A stretch of 5,608 nt of DNA, from contig JAIRNL010000126.1 in NCBI GenBank assembly GCA_031258035.1, forward strand, positions 1-5,608, given 5' to 3'. A program made the position numbers and the translations under genes. The DNA comes from Azoarcus sp. (lineage in GTDB: Bacteria > Pseudomonadota > Gammaproteobacteria > Burkholderiales > Rhodocyclaceae). Position 1 is the stretch's first letter. Each line of letters begins with the position of its first letter. Shown one piece after another: positions 1 through 5,608 of this stretch. Under the pieces are notes generated by a model, which saw only the letters and a list, made by a program, of their open reading frames with translations, had not been told where the DNA came from and ran no database searches.

Positions 1-1735
1 CGGCGCGACCATGGTGTTCAAGGACGTCCCGTTTTTCTGGCTGCCGTGGGCGGAGTTCCCCCTCGTCGGCCAGCGCCATTCGGGGCTGCTGCCGCCGACG
101 ATGGATACTTCGACCAAGACCGGCTTCGGCATCACGATTCCCTATTACTGGAACATCGCGCCCAATTACGACATGACCATCGCGCCGCGCTACATGAGCC
201 GGCGCGGCCTGCAATTGGGAACCGAAGCGCGGTATCTGGGCGCGAGCTACAAGGGAACCGCGCGGATCGAATACCTGGCGCACGACGCCGCAAGCGGAAG
301 GGAACGCTCATTGGGTTCCCTGCAACACCAGCAATGGCTGACGCCGACCCTGTACGGGTCGTTCGACTTCAACGCGGTTTCGGACGACGAATACTTCGAG
401 GATTTGAGCACGCGGGTATCCATGGCATCCAAGGTCAACCTGCTGCGCGAAGGGCGGCTGATGTATGTCGGCGGCGGCTGGTGGAATGTTTCGGCGCTGG
501 CCCAGAGCTACCAGACGCTTTCTCCCGACCCGGAAAACCCGGTGGCGACGCCCTATCGGCGGCTGCCCCAGATCACGCTCAACGCCACGCGCCCTGGCGA
601 ATTCAGCGACATTGTCGGGACGTCCGGACTCGATTTCGTCTGGCAAAGCGAATTCACGCGCTTCATCCACCCGCGGGAGGATCACGTCGACAGCTCGCGC
701 CTGATCGCCTACCCGCAAATATCGCTGCCCTTGCAGTGGGCCGGTTTCTACATGACCCCCAAGATCGGCCTGCACTACACCCGCTACGACATCGACCGGG
801 ATCGGCAGCTGGCGGGGATGCGCGATTCGATCACCCGTTCGGCGACGGTTTTCTCGCTCGATTCGGGGATCACCTTCGAGCGCGAAACCAGGCTGTTCGG
901 CGGGGACTACGTGCAGACGCTGGAGCCGAGGCTGTATTACCTCAACGTTCCCTACCGCCGTCAGGACGACATTCCGCTGTTCGATACCAGCCGTTACGAT
1001 TTCGGCTTCGCGCAGATTTTCAGTGAAAACCTCTATACCGGCGGCGACCGCCTCGCCGATGCCAACCAGATCACCGCAGCCGTAACCTCGCGTCTGATCG
1101 ACCCGGCCACCGGCGTCGAGCGGCTGCGGGTACTGCTCGGGCAGCGTTACTATTTCACGGATCAGCACGTCACGCTCAACCACTTCGACGAGCAGGGCAA
1201 TCCGGTGACGGTCGAAACCGCGCGCACCAGTCGGCGCGCCGACGTGCTCGCCGGCCTTTCCACGCGAATCGGCAGGCACGCTTCGCTCGAATCGCTGTGG
1301 CAATACAATCCGCGCGACTACGAGACCGAGCGTTATTCCGTGACCTTGCGGTACAACCCTGGCCATACCCGCGCCCTGAACCTCGGTTACCGCTACGTGA
1401 ATGAGATCCTGCGCGACGTGGATATTTCCGGGCAATGGCCGCTGTGGGGAAAGTGGTATGGCGTGGCCCGGCTCACCCACTCGCTCAAGGACGATCGTCT
1501 GACCGAGGCCATCGCCGGGCTTGAATACAATGGCGGCTGCTGGGTGCTGCGCATGGGCGGCCACCGTTATGCGACGCGGGAGGGCGAATTCAACAAGACC
1601 TACTTCCTGCAACTCGAACTCAGCGATTTCACCAGCATCGGTCCGGGTGGAAACGTGGTCAATCTCATCAGGCGCAGCGTGCCGGGTTATGGCAAGATCA
1701 ACGAACCCGGTTCCGCGGGCGCGTTTGGAGATTGA
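1..1735 (+). CDS. lptD: LPS-assembly protein LptD (Imp/OstA), 5' end outside window
   Basis: This is the outer-membrane beta-barrel that, with the lipoprotein LptE, inserts lipopolysaccharide into the outer leaflet at the end of the Lpt export bridge. Reading starts at base 2, with no start codon inside the window, and gives 577 residues. E. coli LptD has 784, so roughly the first 200 (signal peptide and most of the periplasmic beta-jellyroll) are missing to the left. The fragment opens at the jellyroll/barrel junction with the family motif FKDVP, then LLPP and PYYWNIAPNYD. Further on is the conserved barrel stretch around 977-1069 (LFDTSRYDF...GGDRLADANQ). Alternating aromatic/polar strands follow, and the protein ends near VPGYGKIN plus a short tail. 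One cysteine (codon 1538-1540, GGCW) sits where E. coli has the C724-C725 pair that forms disulfides with the N-terminal domain. The ATG at 11 is internal to the conserved domain and is not the true start. surA follows after 45 bases. Identification is firm; the promoter lies outside the window. Confidence 0.96.
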   Translation, partial: GATMVFKDVPFFWLPWAEFPLVGQRHSGLLPPTMDTSTKTGFGITIPYYWNIAPNYDMTIAPRYMSRRGLQLGTEARYLGASYKGTARIEYLAHDAASGRERSLGSLQHQQWLTPTLYGSFDFNAVSDDEYFEDLSTRVSMASKVNLLREGRLMYVGGGWWNVSALAQSYQTLSPDPENPVATPYRRLPQITLNATRPGEFSDIVGTSGLDFVWQSEFTRFIHPREDHVDSSRLIAYPQISLPLQWAGFYMTPKIGLHYTRYDIDRDRQLAGMRDSITRSATVFSLDSGITFERETRLFGGDYVQTLEPRLYYLNVPYRRQDDIPLFDTSRYDFGFAQIFSENLYTGGDRLADANQITAAVTSRLIDPATGVERLRVLLGQRYYFTDQHVTLNHFDEQGNPVTVETARTSRRADVLAGLSTRIGRHASLESLWQYNPRDYETERYSVTLRYNPGHTRALNLGYRYVNEILRDVDISGQWPLWGKWYGVARLTHSLKDDRLTEAIAGLEYNGGCWVLRMGGHRYATREGEFNKTYFLQLELSDFTSIGPGGNVVNLIRRSVPGYGKINEPGSAGAFGD

Positions 1736-1780
1736 CGACGGCGCCATGTTCGCGGCACGATATCCCAACCAATTTTCCTG
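1736..1780 (+). other. lptD-surA intergenic gap with possible coupling mini-ORF
   Basis: These 45 bases separate the lptD stop from the surA start. I see no purine-rich ribosome binding site at normal spacing before surA: the bases just upstream are pyrimidine/A-rich (ccaattttcctg). A tiny frame starts at ATG 1746, encodes 11 residues (MFAARYPNQFS) and ends with TGA at 1779-1781, overlapping the surA ATG as TGATG. That arrangement could let terminating ribosomes restart on surA, but the mini-ORF also lacks a well-spaced ribosome binding site (the nearest GGAG is at 1727-1730), so it may be chance. No hairpin terminator or -35/-10 promoter is evident. Confidence 0.3.
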
Positions 1781-1861
1781 ATGCCCATGAACCGATTCCC
1801 TGTCCGGATACTTGCCAGTATCGCCCTCGCTTATATCGCACTGACGCATCCGGCGCCGGCT
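1781..1861 (+). other. SurA signal peptide coding segment
   Basis: This segment encodes residues 1-27 of SurA: a short basic n-region (MPMNRFPVR), a hydrophobic core from about residue 10 to 22, and a signal peptidase I type site, APA before A-E-V-D. It shows export to the periplasm through Sec and supports the choice of start. The exact cut could be one residue later. Confidence 0.8.
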
Positions 1862-3085
1862 GCTGAAGTCGATCGCATCGTCGCCATCGTCAACAGCGAG
1901 GCCGTCACCTCGTCGCAGCTGCGCGAGCGCGTGGCCCGCGCCCGCGACAATCTGAAGAAGCAGGCGGTGGATCTGCCGCCCGAGGAAGTGCTCGAACGTC
2001 AGGTGCTCGAACAACTGATCGTGGAACGGGCGCAACTGCAACGGGCGCGCGAGGCCGCCATCCATGTCGACGATGCCATGCTCGGGCGGGCGATCGGCAT
2101 CATCGCCGGCAACAATCGCTTCACTGTCGAGCAATTGCGCGCCACCGTCGAGCGCGACGGCATCGCCTGGGACAAGTTTCGTGACGACGTGCGCACTGAA
2201 CTCATGCTCAACCGCCTGCGCGAAAGCGAAGTAGACAATCATGTGACCGTGAGCGCCGCTGAAATCGACAACTTCCTCAAGAATCACCCCGATGCCCTTT
2301 CGGGCGTCGAATACCGCGTCGCCCACATCCTGTTGCGCATTCCGGAAAACGCCGGCGCGGCGCAGCTGGACGCCTTGCGCGCGCGCGCCGAGAAAGTGCT
2401 GGAGCGCCTGGGCAGGAACGAGGATTTCGCCAAGGTCGCCGCCGACAGTTCGGAAGCGCCCGACAGCATCCAGGGCGGCGAAATCGGCTGGCGCAGCGGC
2501 GAACGCCTGCCGGGGCTCTACGCCGATGCGGTAAGCCGGCTCGCTCCCGGCGAAGTGTCGCCGCCGATGCGCAGCGCCGCCGGGCTGCACATCGTCAAAC
2601 TGCTGGAAAAACGCGATGGTGGCGGGCCTGGCGCGCAATCCGTCGAGCAGACCCATGCCCGCCACATCCTGCTCAAAACGTCTGAAATTCTGGCTGATGC
2701 CGATGCCAGGGCGAGGCTCGACGCCCTGCGCGAGCGCATCGTCCATGGCGCCGACTTCGCCGAACTGGCCAAAACCATCTCGACCGATATGTCCGCGGTG
2801 CATGGCGGCGATCTCGGCTGGCTGAGCCCGGGCGACACCGTGCCCGAATTTGAAAAATCAATGAACGCCCTGGCGCCAGGGGAAATCAGCGCGCCCGTGC
2901 GTTCGCCTTTCGGCTGGCACCTCATCCAGGTGCTCGAACGCAGGCAGCAGGATATGAGCGAAGAGCGTCGCCGCAATGCCGCGCGCGCGATCCTGCGCCA
3001 GCGCAAGAGCGACGAAGCCTACGAGGACTGGTTGCGCCAACTGCGCGACGGTACCTACGTCGAATACAGGTTGGAATCGGAATGA
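1781..3085 (+). CDS. surA: Periplasmic chaperone / peptidyl-prolyl isomerase SurA
   Basis: SurA is a periplasmic chaperone for unfolded outer-membrane proteins, including LptD, and a parvulin-type prolyl cis-trans isomerase. The product is 434 residues (E. coli 428). Residues 1-27 form a signal peptide with a basic start, a hydrophobic core and an APA-A cleavage site. The mature protein begins EVDRIVAIVN, the usual SurA N-domain start, and the N-terminal chaperone domain runs to about residue 175. Parvulin domain 1 spans about 176-277 (VEYRVAHILL ... GGEIGW ... GLHIVKLLE). Parvulin domain 2 spans about 290-387 (HARHILLK ... GGDLGW ... FGWHLIQVLE). A C-terminal helix (about 388-434) packs against the N-domain in known structures. 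Domain 2 matches the active parvulin consensus better; domain 1 has AGLHI in place of FGWHL. Starting at 1781 or at the second ATG (1787) would both keep the signal peptide; neither has a clear ribosome binding site. The stop overlaps the pdxA start. Confidence 0.96.
   Translation: MPMNRFPVRILASIALAYIALTHPAPAAEVDRIVAIVNSEAVTSSQLRERVARARDNLKKQAVDLPPEEVLERQVLEQLIVERAQLQRAREAAIHVDDAMLGRAIGIIAGNNRFTVEQLRATVERDGIAWDKFRDDVRTELMLNRLRESEVDNHVTVSAAEIDNFLKNHPDALSGVEYRVAHILLRIPENAGAAQLDALRARAEKVLERLGRNEDFAKVAADSSEAPDSIQGGEIGWRSGERLPGLYADAVSRLAPGEVSPPMRSAAGLHIVKLLEKRDGGGPGAQSVEQTHARHILLKTSEILADADARARLDALRERIVHGADFAELAKTISTDMSAVHGGDLGWLSPGDTVPEFEKSMNALAPGEISAPVRSPFGWHLIQVLERRQQDMSEERRRNAARAILRQRKSDEAYEDWLRQLRDGTYVEYRLESE
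3082..3085 (+). promoter_or_regulatory. ATGA stop/start overlap, surA-pdxA
   Basis: The pdxA start ATG (3082-3084) overlaps the surA stop TGA (3083-3085). Such overlaps are typical of translational coupling within one operon. Upstream purines (agg at 3068-3070, gga at 3079-3081) give only a weak independent ribosome binding site, which fits coupling. Confidence 0.7.
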
Positions 3086-4086
3086 ACGACACCAAAAAGT
3101 CTAGCCAGCCAGTGCTGGCTGTGACGAGTGGGGAACCCGCGGGCGTTGGGCCCGAATTGTGCGTCCGGCTGGCTGAGCGCCGATTCCCGGCGCATCTGGT
3201 CGTGGTCGGCGACGCCGAACTGATCGAGGAGCGCCTGGGGCGTGCCGGTCACGGGCTGGTCGTGCGGCCATGGAAGCCGGGCATGTCGCCCGAGGCGGGA
3301 GTGTTCGACGTTTTCCATTGCCCGCTCGCCTGTCCGGCGCTGGCTGGCGTGCCCGACCCGAGAAACGCGACCTATGTGCTCAACGTTCTCGATCGCGCCG
3401 TGAAAGGCTGCGTCCAGGGCGATTTCGACGGCATGGTCACGGCGCCGGTGCACAAAGGCGTGATCTGCGATGCCGGCGTGCCCTTTTCCGGCCATACCGA
3501 ATACCTCGCCGCCAAGACCGGCACGCCGCGGGTCGTGATGATGCTGGTGGGCGGCGGCATGCGCGTGGCGCTGGCGACCACCCACCTGCCGCTTGCCGAA
3601 GTGGCGCATGCCCTGACCCGGGAACGGCTCACGCGCACGCTCGAAATTCTCCACCACGACCTCGCAGCCAGCTTCGGCCTTGCCGGGCCGCACATCCTGG
3701 TGGCCGGTTTCAACCCCCATGCCGGCGAGGGCGGTCATCTCGGGCGCGAGGAAATCGACATCATCGTTCCAGTGCTCGAACAGCTGCGCGCCAAAGGCAT
3801 GCGTCTCACGGGGCCGCTGCCGGCCGATACCCTGTTCGCGCCGCACCGCCTGCGGGACGCCGATGCGGTGCTGGCGATGTACCACGACCAGGGCCTGCCG
3901 GTGCTCAAGCACGCGAGCTTCGGCTCCGGCGTCAATGTCACCCTGGGACTGCCCATCGTCCGCACGTCGGTCGACCATGGCACCGCGCTCGAACTGGCTG
4001 GCAGCGGCAAGGCCGATTCCGGCAGCCTGTTCGCGGCAGTCGGGCTGGCTATCGAAATGGTCAATGCCCGGCGCCGGCGCGCATGA
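3082..4086 (+). CDS. pdxA: 4-hydroxythreonine-4-phosphate dehydrogenase PdxA
   Basis: PdxA carries out the NAD-dependent oxidation of 4-phosphohydroxy-L-threonine in the DXP-dependent pathway to pyridoxal 5'-phosphate. The unstable product decarboxylates and is used by PdxJ. The protein is cytosolic and a homodimer in E. coli. It has 334 residues (E. coli 329), so it looks full length. The N-terminus holds the family motif SGEPAGVGPEL. The substrate-phosphate contact GHTEY has H138 and T139, matching E. coli H136/T137. The three metal-binding histidines are visible with the same +2 offset: H168 in TTHLPL, H213 in NPHAGEGG and H268 in YHDQGLPVLKH, matching E. coli H166, H211 and H266. VTAPVHKG is also typical of the family. 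All key residues are present, so the enzyme should be active. The ATGA overlaps at both ends place it in an operon with surA and rsmA, as in E. coli. It is distinct from the PdxA2-type paralogues of catabolic clusters because of this context. Confidence 0.97.
   Translation: MNDTKKSSQPVLAVTSGEPAGVGPELCVRLAERRFPAHLVVVGDAELIEERLGRAGHGLVVRPWKPGMSPEAGVFDVFHCPLACPALAGVPDPRNATYVLNVLDRAVKGCVQGDFDGMVTAPVHKGVICDAGVPFSGHTEYLAAKTGTPRVVMMLVGGGMRVALATTHLPLAEVAHALTRERLTRTLEILHHDLAASFGLAGPHILVAGFNPHAGEGGHLGREEIDIIVPVLEQLRAKGMRLTGPLPADTLFAPHRLRDADAVLAMYHDQGLPVLKHASFGSGVNVTLGLPIVRTSVDHGTALELAGSGKADSGSLFAAVGLAIEMVNARRRRA
4083..4086 (+). promoter_or_regulatory. ATGA stop/start overlap, pdxA-rsmA
   Basis: The rsmA start ATG (4083-4085) overlaps the pdxA stop TGA (4084-4086). 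The bases just upstream are GC-rich (cggcgccggcgcgc) with no AGGAG-like site, so rsmA translation probably depends on ribosomes finishing pdxA. This overlap also fixes the rsmA start: no later in-frame start codon precedes the conserved FGQNF motif. Confidence 0.7.
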
Positions 4087-4925
4087 ATGAAAAAAGGCGC
4101 GCGGGCGGCCATGTCGCCCGACGCCGTTTTGGCCAGAATTTTCTTGCCGACGCCCATATCGTCGCCCATATCGTCGCGGCGATACGCCCACGGGCGGGCG
4201 AGACCATGGTTGAAATCGGCCCCGGTCTCGGCGCGCTCACCGTCCCGTTGCTCGAACGCCTCGGCCGCCTGCACGTGGTCGAAATCGACCGCGATCTCAT
4301 CGCCCGCCTGCGCGAGCGTCATGGTTCCGCCCGACTGACGATCCACGAAGGCGACGCCCTCGAATTCGATTTCGGTGCCCTGGCTTCGGAAGGCGCGCCG
4401 CTGCGCGTGGTCGGCAATCTGCCCTACAACATCTCGACGCCGCTCCTTTTTCACCTCGCGGGGTTCGCCGCCCATCTCCGCGATCTGACTTTCATGCTGC
4501 AAAAAGAAGTGGTGATGCGTATGGTGGCAGCGCCCGGCACGCCCGAATACGGGCGGCTGTCGGTGATGCTGCAATATCGCTTTCGCATGGAGCGGCTCTT
4601 CGATGTGCCGCCCGGCGCGTTTCGTCCTGCCCCCAGGGTAACGTCCAGCGTCGTGCGCATGGTGCCGCTGTCGGCGGCGGCATGTGGTGCCGGGGACGAG
4701 GCGTTGCTCGGCCGTATCGTCGCTGCCGCCTTCAGCCAGCGCCGCAAGACCTTGCGCAATACCTTGCGGGATTTCCTCGCCGAAGCCGACTTTGCCGCGC
4801 TCGGCCTCGATCCGGGCCTGCGCGCCGAACGCCTGTCCGTCGCGGACTTCGTGGCGATTGCCAATCACTGCGGTCAGCGTTCCGGCGGCGCCCGGACGTC
4901 CAGTTCGAGCACCACCGGGGCGTGA
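4083..4925 (+). CDS. rsmA: 16S rRNA (adenine1518-N6/adenine1519-N6)-dimethyltransferase RsmA (KsgA)
   Basis: RsmA transfers four methyl groups from S-adenosylmethionine to the two adjacent adenines in the 3'-terminal helix of 16S rRNA, a late checkpoint of 30S assembly. Its loss gives kasugamycin resistance in E. coli. The product is 280 residues (E. coli 273). Visible motifs in order are FGQNFL (16-21), the SAM-binding loop VEIGPGLG (43-50), the acidic SAM contact VVEID (65-69), GDALEFD (90-96), and the catalytic NLPYNIS (112-118), where N112-L-P-Y115 is the target-adenine motif. MLQKEV, YGRLSVMLQY, PAPRVTSSVV and the C-terminal FSQRRKTLRNTL follow. The conserved family sequence ends near LSVADFVAIAN (to residue 261). 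The last 19 residues are a Ser/Thr/Gly-rich tail encoded largely opposite the xth 3' end. Residues 24-31 are a perfect AHIV repeat that does not alter the alignment length. It is the last gene of the + strand operon; no apaG or apaH follows. Confidence 0.97.
   Translation: MNEKRRAGGHVARRRFGQNFLADAHIVAHIVAAIRPRAGETMVEIGPGLGALTVPLLERLGRLHVVEIDRDLIARLRERHGSARLTIHEGDALEFDFGALASEGAPLRVVGNLPYNISTPLLFHLAGFAAHLRDLTFMLQKEVVMRMVAAPGTPEYGRLSVMLQYRFRMERLFDVPPGAFRPAPRVTSSVVRMVPLSAAACGAGDEALLGRIVAAAFSQRRKTLRNTLRDFLAEADFAALGLDPGLRAERLSVADFVAIANHCGQRSGGARTSSSSTTGA
4152..4175 (+). repeat. Perfect 12-bp tandem duplication inside rsmA
   Basis: The 12-mer gcccatatcgtc occurs twice back to back, in frame, and encodes AHIV-AHIV (RsmA residues 24-31). 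The spacing between the FGQNFL motif and the SAM loop still matches E. coli RsmA, so this is probably sequence convergence within a normal helix and not a recent insertion. Confidence 0.6.
4874..4925. other. Antisense tail-to-tail overlap of rsmA and xth
   Basis: The last 52 bases of rsmA (stop TGA at 4923-4925) and of xth (- strand stop at 4874-4876) are the same DNA read in opposite directions. For Xth this stretch encodes the catalytic His, the last conserved strand (APVVLEL) and a short tail. For RsmA it encodes only a non-conserved tail. No intergenic space is left for a terminator between the two genes. Confidence 0.9.
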
Positions 4926-5608
4926 TCCGAGGGACGTTCCAGTCCGCGCGGTGTTTTATCTACCGTGCAGGCGCGGCAGGCGGACTGCAATGGCCGCGAC
5001 ACCAGGATGTGGTCGATGCGCAGGCCGAAATTGCGCCGGAAAGCGCCCATCCGGTAATCCCACCATGAATAGACAGCCTCGGCATGTCCGAACAGGCGAA
5101 AAGCGTCGACGAGCCCAAGGGCGAGGAGCGCCTGGAAAGCGGCACGCTCGGGCGGCGAGACGAGGATGTCGCTTTTCCAATCGGGATGGGCGTCCGCGGG
5201 CGTGGGGGCGATGTTGAAATCGCCGACGAGCGCCAGGTGGGGATGCCTGGGCAAGACCTCGGCGCCGAGCCAGCGGGTCAGGGCGTCGAGCCAGGCAAGT
5301 TTGTAGGCGAATTTGTCCGAGCCGGGTTCCTGGCCGTTGGGGAAATAGCCGCACACGATCCGCAAGCCGCCGACGGTCGCGGCGATGAGGCGTCGCTGCT
5401 CGTCCGCGAAACCGGGGATGCCGCGCGTCACGTCGTCCGGTGGCGTCGTGCCGAGGATAGCGACGCCGTTATAGGTTTTTTGCCCGGCAAAGACCGCATG
5501 ATAGCCGGCCGCCCGGATTTCGGCCTCCGGAAATGCCTTGTCTTCCAGCTTGAGCTCTTGCAGGCAGAGCGCGTCGGGGCGATTGGCGGCAAGCCAGTCG
5601 AGAACCTG
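4874..5608 (-). CDS. xth: Exodeoxyribonuclease III family AP endonuclease (Xth), 5' end outside window
   Basis: This is a Mg2+-dependent exonuclease/AP endonuclease of the EEP (exonuclease-endonuclease-phosphatase) fold, which cuts at abasic sites and clears blocked 3' ends in base excision repair. The frame is open to the right edge and yields 244 residues; by alignment to E. coli about 16 N-terminal residues (usually containing the WNVNS-type motif) are missing. Fragment positions of the active-site elements are: E18 in CLQELK (E. coli E34), Y88 in CGYFPNG (Y109), D130 and N132 in VGDFNIAP (D151/N153), D199 in LRIDHIL (D229), and the D228-H229 pair in SDHAPVV (D258/H259). All are intact. 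Family signatures GQKTYNGVAIL and YSWWDYRMGAFR are also present. A GTG at 5429-5431 is internal, downstream of the catalytic E18, and is not the start. The gene converges on rsmA and overlaps it by 52 bases. The subtype within the ExoIII family is not resolved here. Confidence 0.95.
   Translation of the reverse strand, partial: QVLDWLAANRPDALCLQELKLEDKAFPEAEIRAAGYHAVFAGQKTYNGVAILGTTPPDDVTRGIPGFADEQRRLIAATVGGLRIVCGYFPNGQEPGSDKFAYKLAWLDALTRWLGAEVLPRHPHLALVGDFNIAPTPADAHPDWKSDILVSPPERAAFQALLALGLVDAFRLFGHAEAVYSWWDYRMGAFRRNFGLRIDHILVSRPLQSACRACTVDKTPRGLERPSDHAPVVLELDVRAPPER

Noticed and set aside
11..13. ATG at position 11 as the lptD start
   Set aside because: The sequence from here (VFKDVPFFWLPW) matches the interior of LptD, there is no signal peptide, and the reading frame is open to the left edge.
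46..1026. A + strand open frame (326 codons) within lptD
   Set aside because: It is an out-of-frame shadow rich in Arg, Ala, Gly and Pro, with no motif, and lptD is unmistakable in the other frame.
308..2803. A very long open frame on the - strand (831 codons) across lptD and surA
   Set aside because: It is in exact antisense codon register with the real genes. Stops there would need TTA, CTA or TCA codons on the sense strand, which are rare in GC-rich genes. The translation shows no recognisable domain and crosses the lptD-surA boundary.
3270..4082. In-frame extension of rsmA upstream to 3270, which would make a 551-residue protein
   Set aside because: The extra part lies inside pdxA in another frame and reads as low-complexity Arg/Ala/Pro-rich sequence. 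The ATG at 4083 gives a normal-length RsmA and a typical ATGA junction.
3055..4868. Two long - strand open frames (3055-4191 and 3735-4868) opposite pdxA and rsmA
   Set aside because: The explanation is the same: they mirror the codon registers of pdxA and rsmA in GC-rich DNA and resemble no known protein.
4932..4957. Possible terminator: GGAC/GTCC hairpin followed by TTTT after rsmA
   Set aside because: The stem is only four base pairs, the T run is ten bases away and short, and the whole lies within the coding sequence of xth.
5429..5431. GTG as the start of xth
   Set aside because: The frame continues upstream to the window edge with clear ExoIII family sequence, including the catalytic Glu in CLQELK and the GQKTYNGVAIL motif, so the true start lies beyond 5608.

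Overview
The window is a GC-rich, gene-dense piece of a Gram-negative chromosome. It carries the conserved outer-membrane-biogenesis and housekeeping cluster lptD-surA-pdxA-rsmA on the + strand, followed by a convergent xth (exonuclease III family) gene on the - strand. The protein sequences and the gene order point to a proteobacterium. The style of LptD, PdxA and Xth suggests a betaproteobacterium, possibly Rhodocyclales-like, but that placement is inferred from memory of the families and was not tested by a search.

Layout: positions 1-1735 hold the 3' three quarters of lptD, whose beginning lies before the window. A 45-base gap (1736-1780) follows, then surA (1781-3085), pdxA (3082-4086) and rsmA (4083-4925). 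The surA/pdxA and pdxA/rsmA junctions are both 4-base ATGA overlaps, so these three genes almost certainly share a transcript, and lptD very probably does too. On the opposite strand xth runs from beyond the right edge (5608) down to a stop at 4874, sharing 52 bases with the 3' end of rsmA. No stretch over 300 bases lacks a gene.

How the genes fit together: SurA is the periplasmic chaperone that escorts outer-membrane beta-barrels, and LptD, the LPS export barrel, is one of its best known clients in E. coli. PdxA (pyridoxal phosphate synthesis) and RsmA (16S rRNA dimethylation, ribosome assembly) are co-transcribed passengers, as in E. coli. The E. coli cluster continues into apaG-apaH. Here it ends at rsmA, facing a DNA-repair nuclease gene.

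I found no mobile element, CRISPR array, RNA gene, convincing promoter or terminator, and no sign of an undescribed system. The most noteworthy local feature is the tail-to-tail overlap of rsmA and xth, where the rsmA stop codon lies antisense to the codons of the catalytic Asp-His pair of Xth.
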